This document shows positions 15,693-23,022 of a stretch of 40,227 bases of DNA, piece by piece (position 1 is the stretch's first letter; each line of letters begins with the position of its first letter). This DNA comes from DASUBN01 sp035691665 (GTDB lineage: Bacteria > Pseudomonadota > Gammaproteobacteria > Natronospirales > REEB76). The notes below the pieces were generated by a model. The model did no database searches, was not told the origin of the DNA, and saw only the letters and a list, made by a program, of their open reading frames with translations. The stretch is taken from positions 1 through 40,227 of the forward strand of contig DASSIS010000102.1 of the NCBI GenBank assembly GCA_035691665.1, read 5' to 3'. A program made the translations under genes and the position numbers.

Positions 15693-16115
15693 ATGAGCAA
15701 CCTGAAAGGCAGCAAGACCGAGAAGAACCTGAAGGACGCCTTCGCCGGTGAGTCCCAGGCCAACCGCCGCTATCTCTACTTCGCGAACAAGGCCGACGTG
15801 GAAGGCTTCAACGACGTGTCCGCCGTGTTCCGCTCCACCGCGGAAGGCGAGACCGGTCACGCCCACGGCCACCTGGAATACCTGGAAGTGGTGGGTGATC
15901 CGGCCACGGGCCTGCCCATCGGCGCCACCGACAAGAACCTGAAGGCTGCCATCGCCGGCGAGACCCACGAGTACACCGACATGTACCCGGGCATGGCCAA
16001 GATCGCCCGCGAGGAAGGCTTCGGCGAGATCGCCGACTGGTTCGAGACCCTGGCCAAGGCGGAGCGTTCCCACGCCAACCGCTTCCAGAAGGCCCTCGAC
16101 ACCCTCGGCAAGTAA
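15693..16115 (+). CDS. Rubrerythrin, short form without rubredoxin domain
   Basis: A 140-residue ferritin-like di-iron protein, probably reducing hydrogen peroxide in the cytosol. The di-iron ligands are visible: Glu20 in AFAGESQANRRY, Glu53 and His56 in EGETGHAHGHLEY, Glu90 and Glu93 in IAGETHEY, and Glu124 with His127 in KAERSHANRF. The C-terminal rubredoxin domain (two CxxC pairs) of classic rubrerythrins is absent, so an outside electron donor is needed; the Fe-S protein next door is a candidate by context only. The ribosome-binding site is GGAGGG. It is the first gene of a four-gene operon. Confidence 0.95.
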   Translation: MSNLKGSKTEKNLKDAFAGESQANRRYLYFANKADVEGFNDVSAVFRSTAEGETGHAHGHLEYLEVVGDPATGLPIGATDKNLKAAIAGETHEYTDMYPGMAKIAREEGFGEIADWFETLAKAERSHANRFQKALDTLGK

Positions 16116-16142
16116 GCGGCTAACACGACTCGCAGTCGGTCC

Positions 16143-16171
16143 GATGCGGGGGTGCGAGGCACCCCCGCATC
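16143..16171 (+). promoter_or_regulatory. Perfect 13-base hairpin between rubrerythrin and Fe-S genes
   Basis: GATGCGGGGGTGC-GAG-GCACCCCCGCATC forms a perfect G+C-rich stem with a 3-base loop, 28 bases after the rubrerythrin stop. No run of T follows, so it is not a standard intrinsic terminator. It may protect the 3' end of the rubrerythrin message or lower expression of the downstream genes. Confidence 0.6.
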
Positions 16172-16191
16172 TCATCCGGAGAGAGGAAAGC

Positions 16192-17538
16192 ATGTCCCAA
16201 GGCGGCGATCAGCGGCGCGAAGGCGGCCTCGAGGCCCCGACCCGGCACCACATCGATTGGCAGAACCCGGATTTCTGGAACGAGGAGCTGCTGACGAAAG
16301 AGCTGGAGCGGGTGTTCGACATCTGCCACGGCTGCCGCCGTTGCTTCAGCCTCTGCAACTCCTTCCCCACGCTCTTCGACGCCATCGACGCTTCCGAGAC
16401 CCTGGAGCTCGACGGGGTGGACAAGAAGGTCTACTGGCAGGTGGTGGACCACTGCTACCTCTGCGACATGTGCTACATGACCAAGTGTCCCTACGTGCCG
16501 CCCCATCCCTGGAACCTGGATTTCCCGCACCTGATGCTTAGAGCCAAGGCGGTGAAGTTCAAGAAGGAGGGGGCGAGCTTCAGGGACAAGCTGCTCTCCT
16601 CGCCGCAGCAGCTCGGGCAGTTCGCCGGCATCCCCATCGTGGTGCAGGCGGTGAACGCGGCCAACAAGAACGGCGCCGTACGCAAGGTGCTGGACAAGAC
16701 CTTAGGGATACACCCGGACGCGGTGGTACCGGAGTTCCACAGCGATACGGCCAGGAAGCGCCTGAAAGGCCATGAGCCCCTGGCGGCAGCGCCGGAACCC
16801 GTGGACGGCACGAAGGGCAAGGTGGCGCTCTACGTCACCTGCTACGGCAACCACAACCAGCCAGAGCTGGCGGTGGATCTCGTGAAGGTCTTCGAGCACA
16901 ACGGCATCCCGGTGCGGCTCACGCCCCAGGAGAAGTGCTGCGGTATGCCCAAGCTCGAGATGGGTGACCTCGAATCCATCCGCAAGAACAAGGAAGAGAA
17001 CATCCCCATGCTGGCTGCGCTCGTGGACGAGGGTTGGGACATCGTGGCGCCCATCCCCTCCTGCGTGCTCATGTACAAGCAGGAGCTGCCGCTGATGTTC
17101 CCGGAGGACCAGGACGTGCTCAAGGTGCGGGACGCGATCTACGACCCCTTCGAATACCTGATGCTGCGCCACAAGGCGGGCAAGCTGAAGACGGATTTCA
17201 AGGAGAGCCTGGGCAAGATCTCTTACCACGTGCCCTGCCACCAGCGGGTGCAGAACGTAGGACTCAAGACCAAGGAGGCCCTGGAGCTGGTGCCGGGCAC
17301 GAAGGTGGAAGCCATCGAGCGCTGCTCGGGCCACAACGGCACCTACGCCGTGAAGAGCGAGTTCCACGAGGTCTCCATGAAGATCGGCCGGCCGGTGATG
17401 ACGAAGGTGGAAGGCTCGGGCTGCGACCATTACATCAGCGATTGCCCCATGGCGACGGAGCAGATCCAGAACGGCCTCAAAGACCGCAAGGAACCTGAAT
17501 TACCCATGGAATTACTCCGTAAAGCTTACGGGTTGTAG
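16192..17538 (+). CDS. GlpC/HdrD-like iron-sulfur protein with two 4Fe-4S sites and cysteine-rich (CCG) domains
   Basis: A 448-residue soluble protein. The N-terminal part binds two [4Fe-4S] clusters: Cys45, 48, 51 and 55 (CHGCRRCFSLC) and Cys88, 91, 94 and 99 (CYLCDMCYMTKC). Two cysteine-rich domains follow, as in GlpC and heterodisulfide reductase subunits. The first has Cys217 and KCCGMPKLEMG (249-250). The second has YHVPCHQR (Cys349), but its expected CCG reads CSG (Cys378, in ERCSGHNGTYAVK). It is probably an electron carrier or reductase; the partner is unknown. Start chosen at 16192 behind GAGAGGAAAG. It is found in many bacteria beside rubrerythrin and DUF3501 genes, as here. Confidence 0.88.
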   Translation: MSQGGDQRREGGLEAPTRHHIDWQNPDFWNEELLTKELERVFDICHGCRRCFSLCNSFPTLFDAIDASETLELDGVDKKVYWQVVDHCYLCDMCYMTKCPYVPPHPWNLDFPHLMLRAKAVKFKKEGASFRDKLLSSPQQLGQFAGIPIVVQAVNAANKNGAVRKVLDKTLGIHPDAVVPEFHSDTARKRLKGHEPLAAAPEPVDGTKGKVALYVTCYGNHNQPELAVDLVKVFEHNGIPVRLTPQEKCCGMPKLEMGDLESIRKNKEENIPMLAALVDEGWDIVAPIPSCVLMYKQELPLMFPEDQDVLKVRDAIYDPFEYLMLRHKAGKLKTDFKESLGKISYHVPCHQRVQNVGLKTKEALELVPGTKVEAIERCSGHNGTYAVKSEFHEVSMKIGRPVMTKVEGSGCDHYISDCPMATEQIQNGLKDRKEPELPMELLRKAYGL

Positions 17539-17572
17539 ACTTAAAGAACGGCTGCAAACACGGGAGAGCGAC

Positions 17573-17866
17573 ATGTCCAGCGAGGGTTATCACGAGCCCA
17601 TCGAGGAGTTGAACGACGAGGTGCGCGACTTCCACCGCGCCGTGGTCTCGCTCATGGAGGAACTTGAGGCGGTGGACTGGTACAACCAGCGGGTCGCCGC
17701 CTGCAAGGACAAGGAACTGGCCCGGATCCTCGCTCACAACCGGGACGAGGAGATCGAGCACGCTTCCATGGTGCTGGAGTGGATACGCCGCAAGAACAAA
17801 CGCTTCGACCATGAACTGCGCGAATATCTTTTCAAGGACGGACCCATCAAAGATCGCGAAGATTAA
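17573..17866 (+). CDS. EncFtn-type ferritin-like protein, without encapsulin-targeting tail
   Basis: A 97-residue protein very similar in pattern to the encapsulated ferritin (EncFtn) of Rhodospirillum rubrum. HEPIEELNDEV, SLMEELEAVDWYNQRV and LAHNRDEEIEHASMVLEW are the key blocks. The ferroxidase and entry-site residues are all present: Glu29, Glu30, Glu32, Trp36, Tyr37, Glu60 and His63. EncFtn proteins normally carry a C-terminal extension ending in a peptide that docks inside an encapsulin shell; this one stops soon after the fold (FKDGPIKDRED), and no encapsulin gene is in the window. The likely role is iron oxidation or storage in an open dimer-ring assembly. The ribosome-binding site is GGGAGAG. 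It lies between the Fe-S gene and DUF3501. Confidence 0.88.
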   Translation: MSSEGYHEPIEELNDEVRDFHRAVVSLMEELEAVDWYNQRVAACKDKELARILAHNRDEEIEHASMVLEWIRRKNKRFDHELREYLFKDGPIKDRED

Positions 17867-17871
17867 TCAAT

Positions 17872-18471
17872 ATGCAGACCGCCGCCATGCACAAGCTCGA
17901 ACGCAAGGACCTCATGAGCCTGGAGGAGTACGCCCAGAAGCGCCCCGCCTTCCGTGAGGATATCATCGCCCATAAGCGCGCCCGCACCCTGCACATCGGG
18001 CCGCACCTGACGCTGCTGTTCGAAGATCGCCTCACCATGCAGTACCAGGTTCAGGAGATGCTCCGGGCCGAACGTATCTTCGAAGCCGAGGGCATCCAGG
18101 AGGAACTGGACGCCTATAACCCCCTGATCCCGGACGGCCGCAACTGGAAAGCCACCCTGCTCATCGAATACGGCGACGAGACGGAGCGGCGGGCGGCCTT
18201 GGGCCAGCTCATCGGCATCGAGGACAGGGTGTGGCTGCAGGTGGCGGGCCATGGCCGCGTGGCGCCCATCGCCGACGAGGACCTGGAGCGGGAGACGGAG
18301 GAGAAGACCTCCTCGGTGCACTTCCTGCGCTTCGAGCTGACGGCGGAGATGGCCGCGTCCCTGAAGCAAGGCGCCGCCCTCGATGCCGGCGTGGACCACC
18401 CCCACTACCGGCACGAAGTGAAGCCGGTGCCGGACATTCTTCGAAAGGCACTCCTCGCCGATCTGAATTAA
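17872..18471 (+). CDS. DUF3501 family protein
   Basis: A 199-residue protein of the DUF3501 family, whose function is unknown. It begins KLERKDLMSLEEYAQKRPAFRE, then RTLHIGPHLTLLFEDRLTMQYQVQEMLRAERIFE, and continues with a mixed alpha/beta part. No metal site or membrane segment is evident. The family is commonly next to a rubrerythrin and a GlpC-like Fe-S protein, which links it to peroxide or iron stress. The ATG at 17872 lies 5 bases after the preceding stop; a second ATG at 17887 gives the N-terminus MHKLERKDL that better matches relatives. It is the last gene of the operon. Confidence 0.85.
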   Translation: MQTAAMHKLERKDLMSLEEYAQKRPAFREDIIAHKRARTLHIGPHLTLLFEDRLTMQYQVQEMLRAERIFEAEGIQEELDAYNPLIPDGRNWKATLLIEYGDETERRAALGQLIGIEDRVWLQVAGHGRVAPIADEDLERETEEKTSSVHFLRFELTAEMAASLKQGAALDAGVDHPHYRHEVKPVPDILRKALLADLN

Positions 18472-18490
18472 ATAATTTTTTTGTCAGCTG

Positions 18491-18724
18491 GAAAGTCGCC
18501 TCAAAACGTCGCGAGCGAAGGCAGGACGAAGCGTGGGAGGCGAGCAACCGGGTTCGCCGTATACGGCGAACGGGCTGACAGGACGTCAGCCCTGGGCCAT
18601 TAGCGGAGCAGGACGCGAAGCGCAGTGCTCATCATCACGGACCGCTCGCCGCTCTCGAGCCTCTCGCTACGCATCCTGCTACAGACGAAGTCATGCCGAG
18701 CGCAGCAGTTTTGAGGTGGCTTTC
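18491..18724 (-). repeat. Long palindromic intergenic element C (upstream of parE)
   Basis: This fills most of the 320 bases between the DUF3501 gene and parE. On the minus strand it begins GAAAGCCACCTCAAAACTGC and ends CGACGTTTTGAGGCGACTTTC, so its ends pair. The block ACTTCGTCTGTAGCAGGATG is shared word for word with the element at 36854-37105. The core holds two added perfect palindromes: GTTCGCCGTA/TACGGCGAAC (18552-18571) and GGGCTGAC/GTCAGCCC (18572-18592). The remaining bases up to parE contain a possible -10 (TAGAAT, 18729-18734). Confidence 0.75.
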
Positions 18725-18791
18725 GGGTTAGAATTCCCGGCGTTGCGAGTGCCCAGGGGCGCCCGCCTAGCGCATAGGTGAATCCGACCGC

Positions 18792-20681
18792 ATGGCCGCC
18801 AAATACGATGCCGCAGACATCGAGGTTCTCTCCGGCCTCGACCCGGTGCGCAAACGCCCGGGCATGTACACCGACACCTCCCGCCCCAACCACCTCGCCC
18901 AGGAAGTCATCGACAACAGCGTGGACGAGGCCATCGTCGGCCACGCCAAGAAGATCGAGGTCATCGTCCATAAGGACGGCTCGCTCTCGGTGCAGGACGA
19001 CGGCCGCGGCATGCCCGTGGACATCCACCCCAAGGAGAAGATCACCGGCGTGGAGCTGATCCTCACGCGCCTGCACGCGGGCGGCAAGTTCTCGGACAAG
19101 AACTACCAGTTCTCCGGCGGCCTGCACGGCGTGGGCGTGTCGGTGGTGAACGCCCTTTCAGCCAAGCTCGAGGTGTGGGTGAAGCGCAATGGCAAGCGCT
19201 ACCACATGGGTTTCAAGGACGGGAAGCGCTCCACCAAGCTGGAGGAGCAGGGGGACGTGGGCAAGGCCAACACCGGCACCCTGCTGCGCTTCTGGCCCGA
19301 CCCCAAGTATTTCGACAGCCCCAAGTTCTCCATCCCGAAGCTGAAGCATGTGCTGCGCGCCAAGGCGGTGCTCTGCCCGGGGCTCACGGTCAAGTTCATC
19401 AACGAACAGACTCTGGAGAAGGAGGAGTGGCACTATGTCGACGGCCTCAAGGGCTACCTCGTGGACTCCCTGGAGGGAGCCGAGTACCTGCCGAGCGAGC
19501 CCTTCGTGGGCGGCGTGCAGCAGGGCAAGGAGGCGGTGGACTGGGCGGTGGTGTGGCTGCCCGGCGAGGGCGGTGAGATCTTCAACGAGAGCTACGTCAA
19601 TCTCATCCCCACCATCCAGGGCGGCACCCATGTGAACGGCCTGCGCACCGGCATCACCGAGGCGGTGCGTGAGTTCTGCGAGTTCCGGAACCTCGTTCCC
19701 CGCGGCGTGAAGCTCGCGCCCGAGGACATCTGCGACCGCGCGGCCTACGTGCTCTCCCTCAAGATGGCGGACCCGCAGTTCTCCGGCCAGACCAAGGAGC
19801 GGCTCTCCTCGCGGGAATCCGCTACCTTCGTGGGCGGCGTGGTGAAGGATGCCCTGGGGCTCTGGCTCAACCAGCATACGGAAGCGGGCGAGCAGATCGC
19901 CCAGTTCGCCATCGAGAACGCCCAGGCGCGCCTGAAGACGGCGAAGCAGGTGGTTCGCAAGAAGATCACCGCCGGCCCGGCGCTGCCCGGCAAGCTCGCC
20001 GACTGCACCAGCGGCGATCCCAAGCAGTCGGAGCTCTTCCTGGTGGAGGGCGATTCCGCCGGCGGTTCCGCCAAGCAGGCCCGGGACCGGGAGTTCCAGG
20101 CCATCCTGCCGCTGCGCGGCAAGATCCTGAACACCTGGGAAGTGGAGCCGGGCGAGATCCTGGCTTCCGAGGAAGTGCACAACATCAGCGTGGCGCTCGG
20201 CGTGGAGCCGGGTTCCTCCAAGCTCGACGGTCTGCGCTACCACAAGGTCTGCATCCTGGCGGACGCGGATTCCGACGGCAAGCACATCGCGACGCTCCTG
20301 TGCGCGCTGTTCGTGCGCCATTTCCGGCCGCTGGTGAGCGCCGGCCACGTGTTCGTGGCCATGCCGCCCCTCTACCGCATCGACGTCGGCAAACAGGTGC
20401 ATTACGCGCTCGACGACGAGGAGCGGGATGCGGTGCTGGCCAAGCTCGCCAAGGAAAAGGTGAAGGGCAAGCCCACGGTGATGCGCTTCAAGGGTCTGGG
20501 CGAAATGAATCCGCCGCAGCTCCGGGAGACCACCATCGCCCCGGAGACCCGGCGGCTGGTGCAACTGACGCTCGAGGCCAAGGACCAGACCGATAAGCTC
20601 ATGGACATGCTGCTCGCCAAGAAACGGGCAGCGGATCGGAAGGATTGGCTGGAGAAGAAGGGCAATCTCGCCGAAGTCTGA
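18792..20681 (+). CDS. parE: DNA topoisomerase IV subunit B
   Basis: ATPase subunit of topoisomerase IV, which separates linked daughter chromosomes. The 629-residue length matches ParE (about 630) rather than the longer GyrB. Domains: GHKL ATPase with VLSGLDPVRKRPGMY, EVIDNSVDEA, DDGRGMPVDIH and GGLHGVGVSVVNALS; transducer; and the Toprim domain with LFLVEGDSAGG and the acidic ILADADSDGKHI. The C-terminal block FKGLGEMNPPQLRETT is standard. It is followed by parC 22 bases later, an uncommonly tight pair in gammaproteobacteria but a natural subunit operon. Confidence 0.97.
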   Translation: MAAKYDAADIEVLSGLDPVRKRPGMYTDTSRPNHLAQEVIDNSVDEAIVGHAKKIEVIVHKDGSLSVQDDGRGMPVDIHPKEKITGVELILTRLHAGGKFSDKNYQFSGGLHGVGVSVVNALSAKLEVWVKRNGKRYHMGFKDGKRSTKLEEQGDVGKANTGTLLRFWPDPKYFDSPKFSIPKLKHVLRAKAVLCPGLTVKFINEQTLEKEEWHYVDGLKGYLVDSLEGAEYLPSEPFVGGVQQGKEAVDWAVVWLPGEGGEIFNESYVNLIPTIQGGTHVNGLRTGITEAVREFCEFRNLVPRGVKLAPEDICDRAAYVLSLKMADPQFSGQTKERLSSRESATFVGGVVKDALGLWLNQHTEAGEQIAQFAIENAQARLKTAKQVVRKKITAGPALPGKLADCTSGDPKQSELFLVEGDSAGGSAKQARDREFQAILPLRGKILNTWEVEPGEILASEEVHNISVALGVEPGSSKLDGLRYHKVCILADADSDGKHIATLLCALFVRHFRPLVSAGHVFVAMPPLYRIDVGKQVHYALDDEERDAVLAKLAKEKVKGKPTVMRFKGLGEMNPPQLRETTIAPETRRLVQLTLEAKDQTDKLMDMLLAKKRAADRKDWLEKKGNLAEV

Positions 20682-20703
20682 ACATTAGATAAGGTATCGA
20701 GTC

Positions 20704-22986
20704 ATGACCGAGATGTTCACCGTCAAAGGCGCCGAGCAGCAACCGCTGAAGGTCTTCACGGAGAAGGCGTACCTGGATTACTCCATGTACGTGATCCTGG
20801 ACCGGGCGCTGCCTCACATCGGCGACGGCCTGAAGCCCGTGCAGCGGCGCATCGTCTACGCCATGTCGGAGTTGTCCCTCGACTACCAAGCCAAGCCCAA
20901 GAAGTCTTCCCGTACCGTGGGCGACGTGCTCGGCAAGTACCACCCCCACGGCGATTCCGCCTGCTACGAGGCCATGGTACTCATGGCCCAGCCCTTCTCC
21001 TACCGCTACCCCATCATCGAGGGACAGGGCAACTGGGGCTCGCCGGACGATCCCAAGTCCTTCGCCGCCATGCGCTACACCGAGGCCAAGCTCTCCAAGT
21101 ACGCGGAAGTGCTGCTCTCGGAACTGGGGCAGGGCACGGTCGATTGGGGCCCGAACTTCGACGGCACCCTGGAAGAGCCCCTGACCCTGCCCGCGCGGCT
21201 GCCGAACCTGCTGCTCAACGGCACCACGGGCATCGCCGTGGGCATGGCGACGGACATCCTGCCCCATAACCTGAAGGAGATCGCCAGCGCCTGCATCCGG
21301 CTCCTGGATGAACCCAAGGCCACGGTGCGGGACCTCTGCGAGCACGTGAAGGGACCGGATTTCCCCACTGCCGCGGAGATCGTCACGCCCAAGGCCGAGC
21401 TGCGGCAGATGTACGACACCGGCAACGGCAGCGTGCGGGTGCGGGCCAAGTGGAGCCGCGAGAAGGGCAGCGACGAGATCGTGATCACGGCGCTGCCTTA
21501 CCAGGTATCCGGCACCAAGGTGCAGGAACAGGTTGCGGCGCAGATAACCGCCAAGAAGCTACCCATGGTGGTGGATATTCGCGACGAGTCGGACCACGAG
21601 GACCCGACGCGCATCGTGCTGGTGCTGCGCTCGAATCGCGTGGACATAGATCAGCTCATGGCGCACCTCTTCGCCACCACGGACCTGGAACGCAGCTATC
21701 GCGTGAACTTCAACGTCATCGGCCTCGACGGCCGGCCGGCGGTGAAGAACCTCAAGGAGATGCTGGAGGAGTGGCTCCAGTACCGCATCAAGACCGTGAC
21801 CCGGCGGCTCGAGTTCCGCCTGGACAAGGTGCAGAAACGCCTGCACATCCTGGCGGGCATGCTGATCGCCTACCTCAACATCGACGAGGTGATCGCCATC
21901 ATCCGCAAGCACGACGAGCCCAAGCCCGTGCTGATGAAGAAGTTCAAGCTCTCGGACATCCAGGCGGAAGCGATCCTGGAACTCAAGCTGCGCCACCTGG
22001 CGAAGCTCGAGGAGATGAAGATCAAGGGCGAGCAGAAGGACCTGGCCGCCGAGCGCAAGAGCATCGAGGAGACCTTGGGGTCCAAGGCCAAGCTCAAGAA
22101 GCTCATCCGCACCGAGCTCGCGGCGGACGCCGAGACCTACGGCGACGAGCGCCGCTCCAAGCTGGTGGACAAGGCGCCGGTGGCCCAGGCCATCGACGAG
22201 ACCCAGCTCCTGCCCACGGAGCCCACCACCGTGGTCCTTTCGAAGTCGGGTTGGGTGCGGGCCGCCAAGGGTCACGAACTGGACCCCACGACACTCAGTT
22301 ATAAGTCCGGCGATTCCTTCCTGGCCGCCGCCTACGGCAAGAGCAACCAGTCGGCGGTGTTCCTGGATTCCACCGGCCGCGCCTACACCCTGCCGGCCCA
22401 CAGCCTGCCCTCTGCCCGCAGCCAGGGCGAGCCGCTCACGGGCCGCGTCTCGCCGCCGGACGGCGCCACCTTCGCGGGGGCGCTCATCGGCGAGCCCACG
22501 GACCTTTGGCTGGTGGCCAACGACCTCGGCTACGGCTTCGTGGTGAAGCTAGCCGAGCTCATCACCCGCAACCGCGCCGGCAAGGCGGTGCTGAAGCTCA
22601 AGCCGGGCGCGAAGGTGAACGTGCCGTCGCCCATCAAGGATCTCAAGACCGATCAGTTGGTGGCAGTGAGCAACGAGGGCCACATCCTGGCCTTCGGCAT
22701 CAAGAACCTGCCGGAACTAGCCCGTGGCAAGGGCAATAAGATCATGGGCATCAACAGCAAGAAGCACGCGGCGCGGGAGGAGTTCATGTCCGCCGTGACC
22801 AGCGTGCCGGTGGACGAGGACCTGATCATCGTGTGCGGCAGCCGCCACATGACCCTCACCCCCAAGGAGCTGGCGGAGTACAAGGGCGACCGCGGCCGAA
22901 AGGGCCTCAAACTGCCCAAGAACTACCGTAACGTCGATGCTTTATATCCAGAATCTCGCTGGCCGGGTAAATCTTCCAAGAGCTGA
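20704..22986 (+). CDS. parC: DNA topoisomerase IV subunit A
   Basis: DNA-cleaving subunit of topoisomerase IV, 760 residues, close to the usual 750. The winged-helix region reads GKYHPHGDSACYEAMVLMAQ, so the quinolone-determining Ser and Glu positions appear wild type. The catalytic tyrosine lies in AAMRYTEAKLS. The coiled-coil gate and a C-terminal beta-pinwheel with GRAYTLPAHSLPSARSQGEPL follow. The ribosome-binding site is AAGGT. The gene ends convergent with the fimX-like gene, whose stop is 36 bases away. Confidence 0.97.
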   Translation: MTEMFTVKGAEQQPLKVFTEKAYLDYSMYVILDRALPHIGDGLKPVQRRIVYAMSELSLDYQAKPKKSSRTVGDVLGKYHPHGDSACYEAMVLMAQPFSYRYPIIEGQGNWGSPDDPKSFAAMRYTEAKLSKYAEVLLSELGQGTVDWGPNFDGTLEEPLTLPARLPNLLLNGTTGIAVGMATDILPHNLKEIASACIRLLDEPKATVRDLCEHVKGPDFPTAAEIVTPKAELRQMYDTGNGSVRVRAKWSREKGSDEIVITALPYQVSGTKVQEQVAAQITAKKLPMVVDIRDESDHEDPTRIVLVLRSNRVDIDQLMAHLFATTDLERSYRVNFNVIGLDGRPAVKNLKEMLEEWLQYRIKTVTRRLEFRLDKVQKRLHILAGMLIAYLNIDEVIAIIRKHDEPKPVLMKKFKLSDIQAEAILELKLRHLAKLEEMKIKGEQKDLAAERKSIEETLGSKAKLKKLIRTELAADAETYGDERRSKLVDKAPVAQAIDETQLLPTEPTTVVLSKSGWVRAAKGHELDPTTLSYKSGDSFLAAAYGKSNQSAVFLDSTGRAYTLPAHSLPSARSQGEPLTGRVSPPDGATFAGALIGEPTDLWLVANDLGYGFVVKLAELITRNRAGKAVLKLKPGAKVNVPSPIKDLKTDQLVAVSNEGHILAFGIKNLPELARGKGNKIMGINSKKHAAREEFMSAVTSVPVDEDLIIVCGSRHMTLTPKELAEYKGDRGRKGLKLPKNYRNVDALYPESRWPGKSSKS

Positions 22987-23022
22987 TGCCTCAGAAGTAT
23001 TCAGTGGGTTATATGCAGTCCG

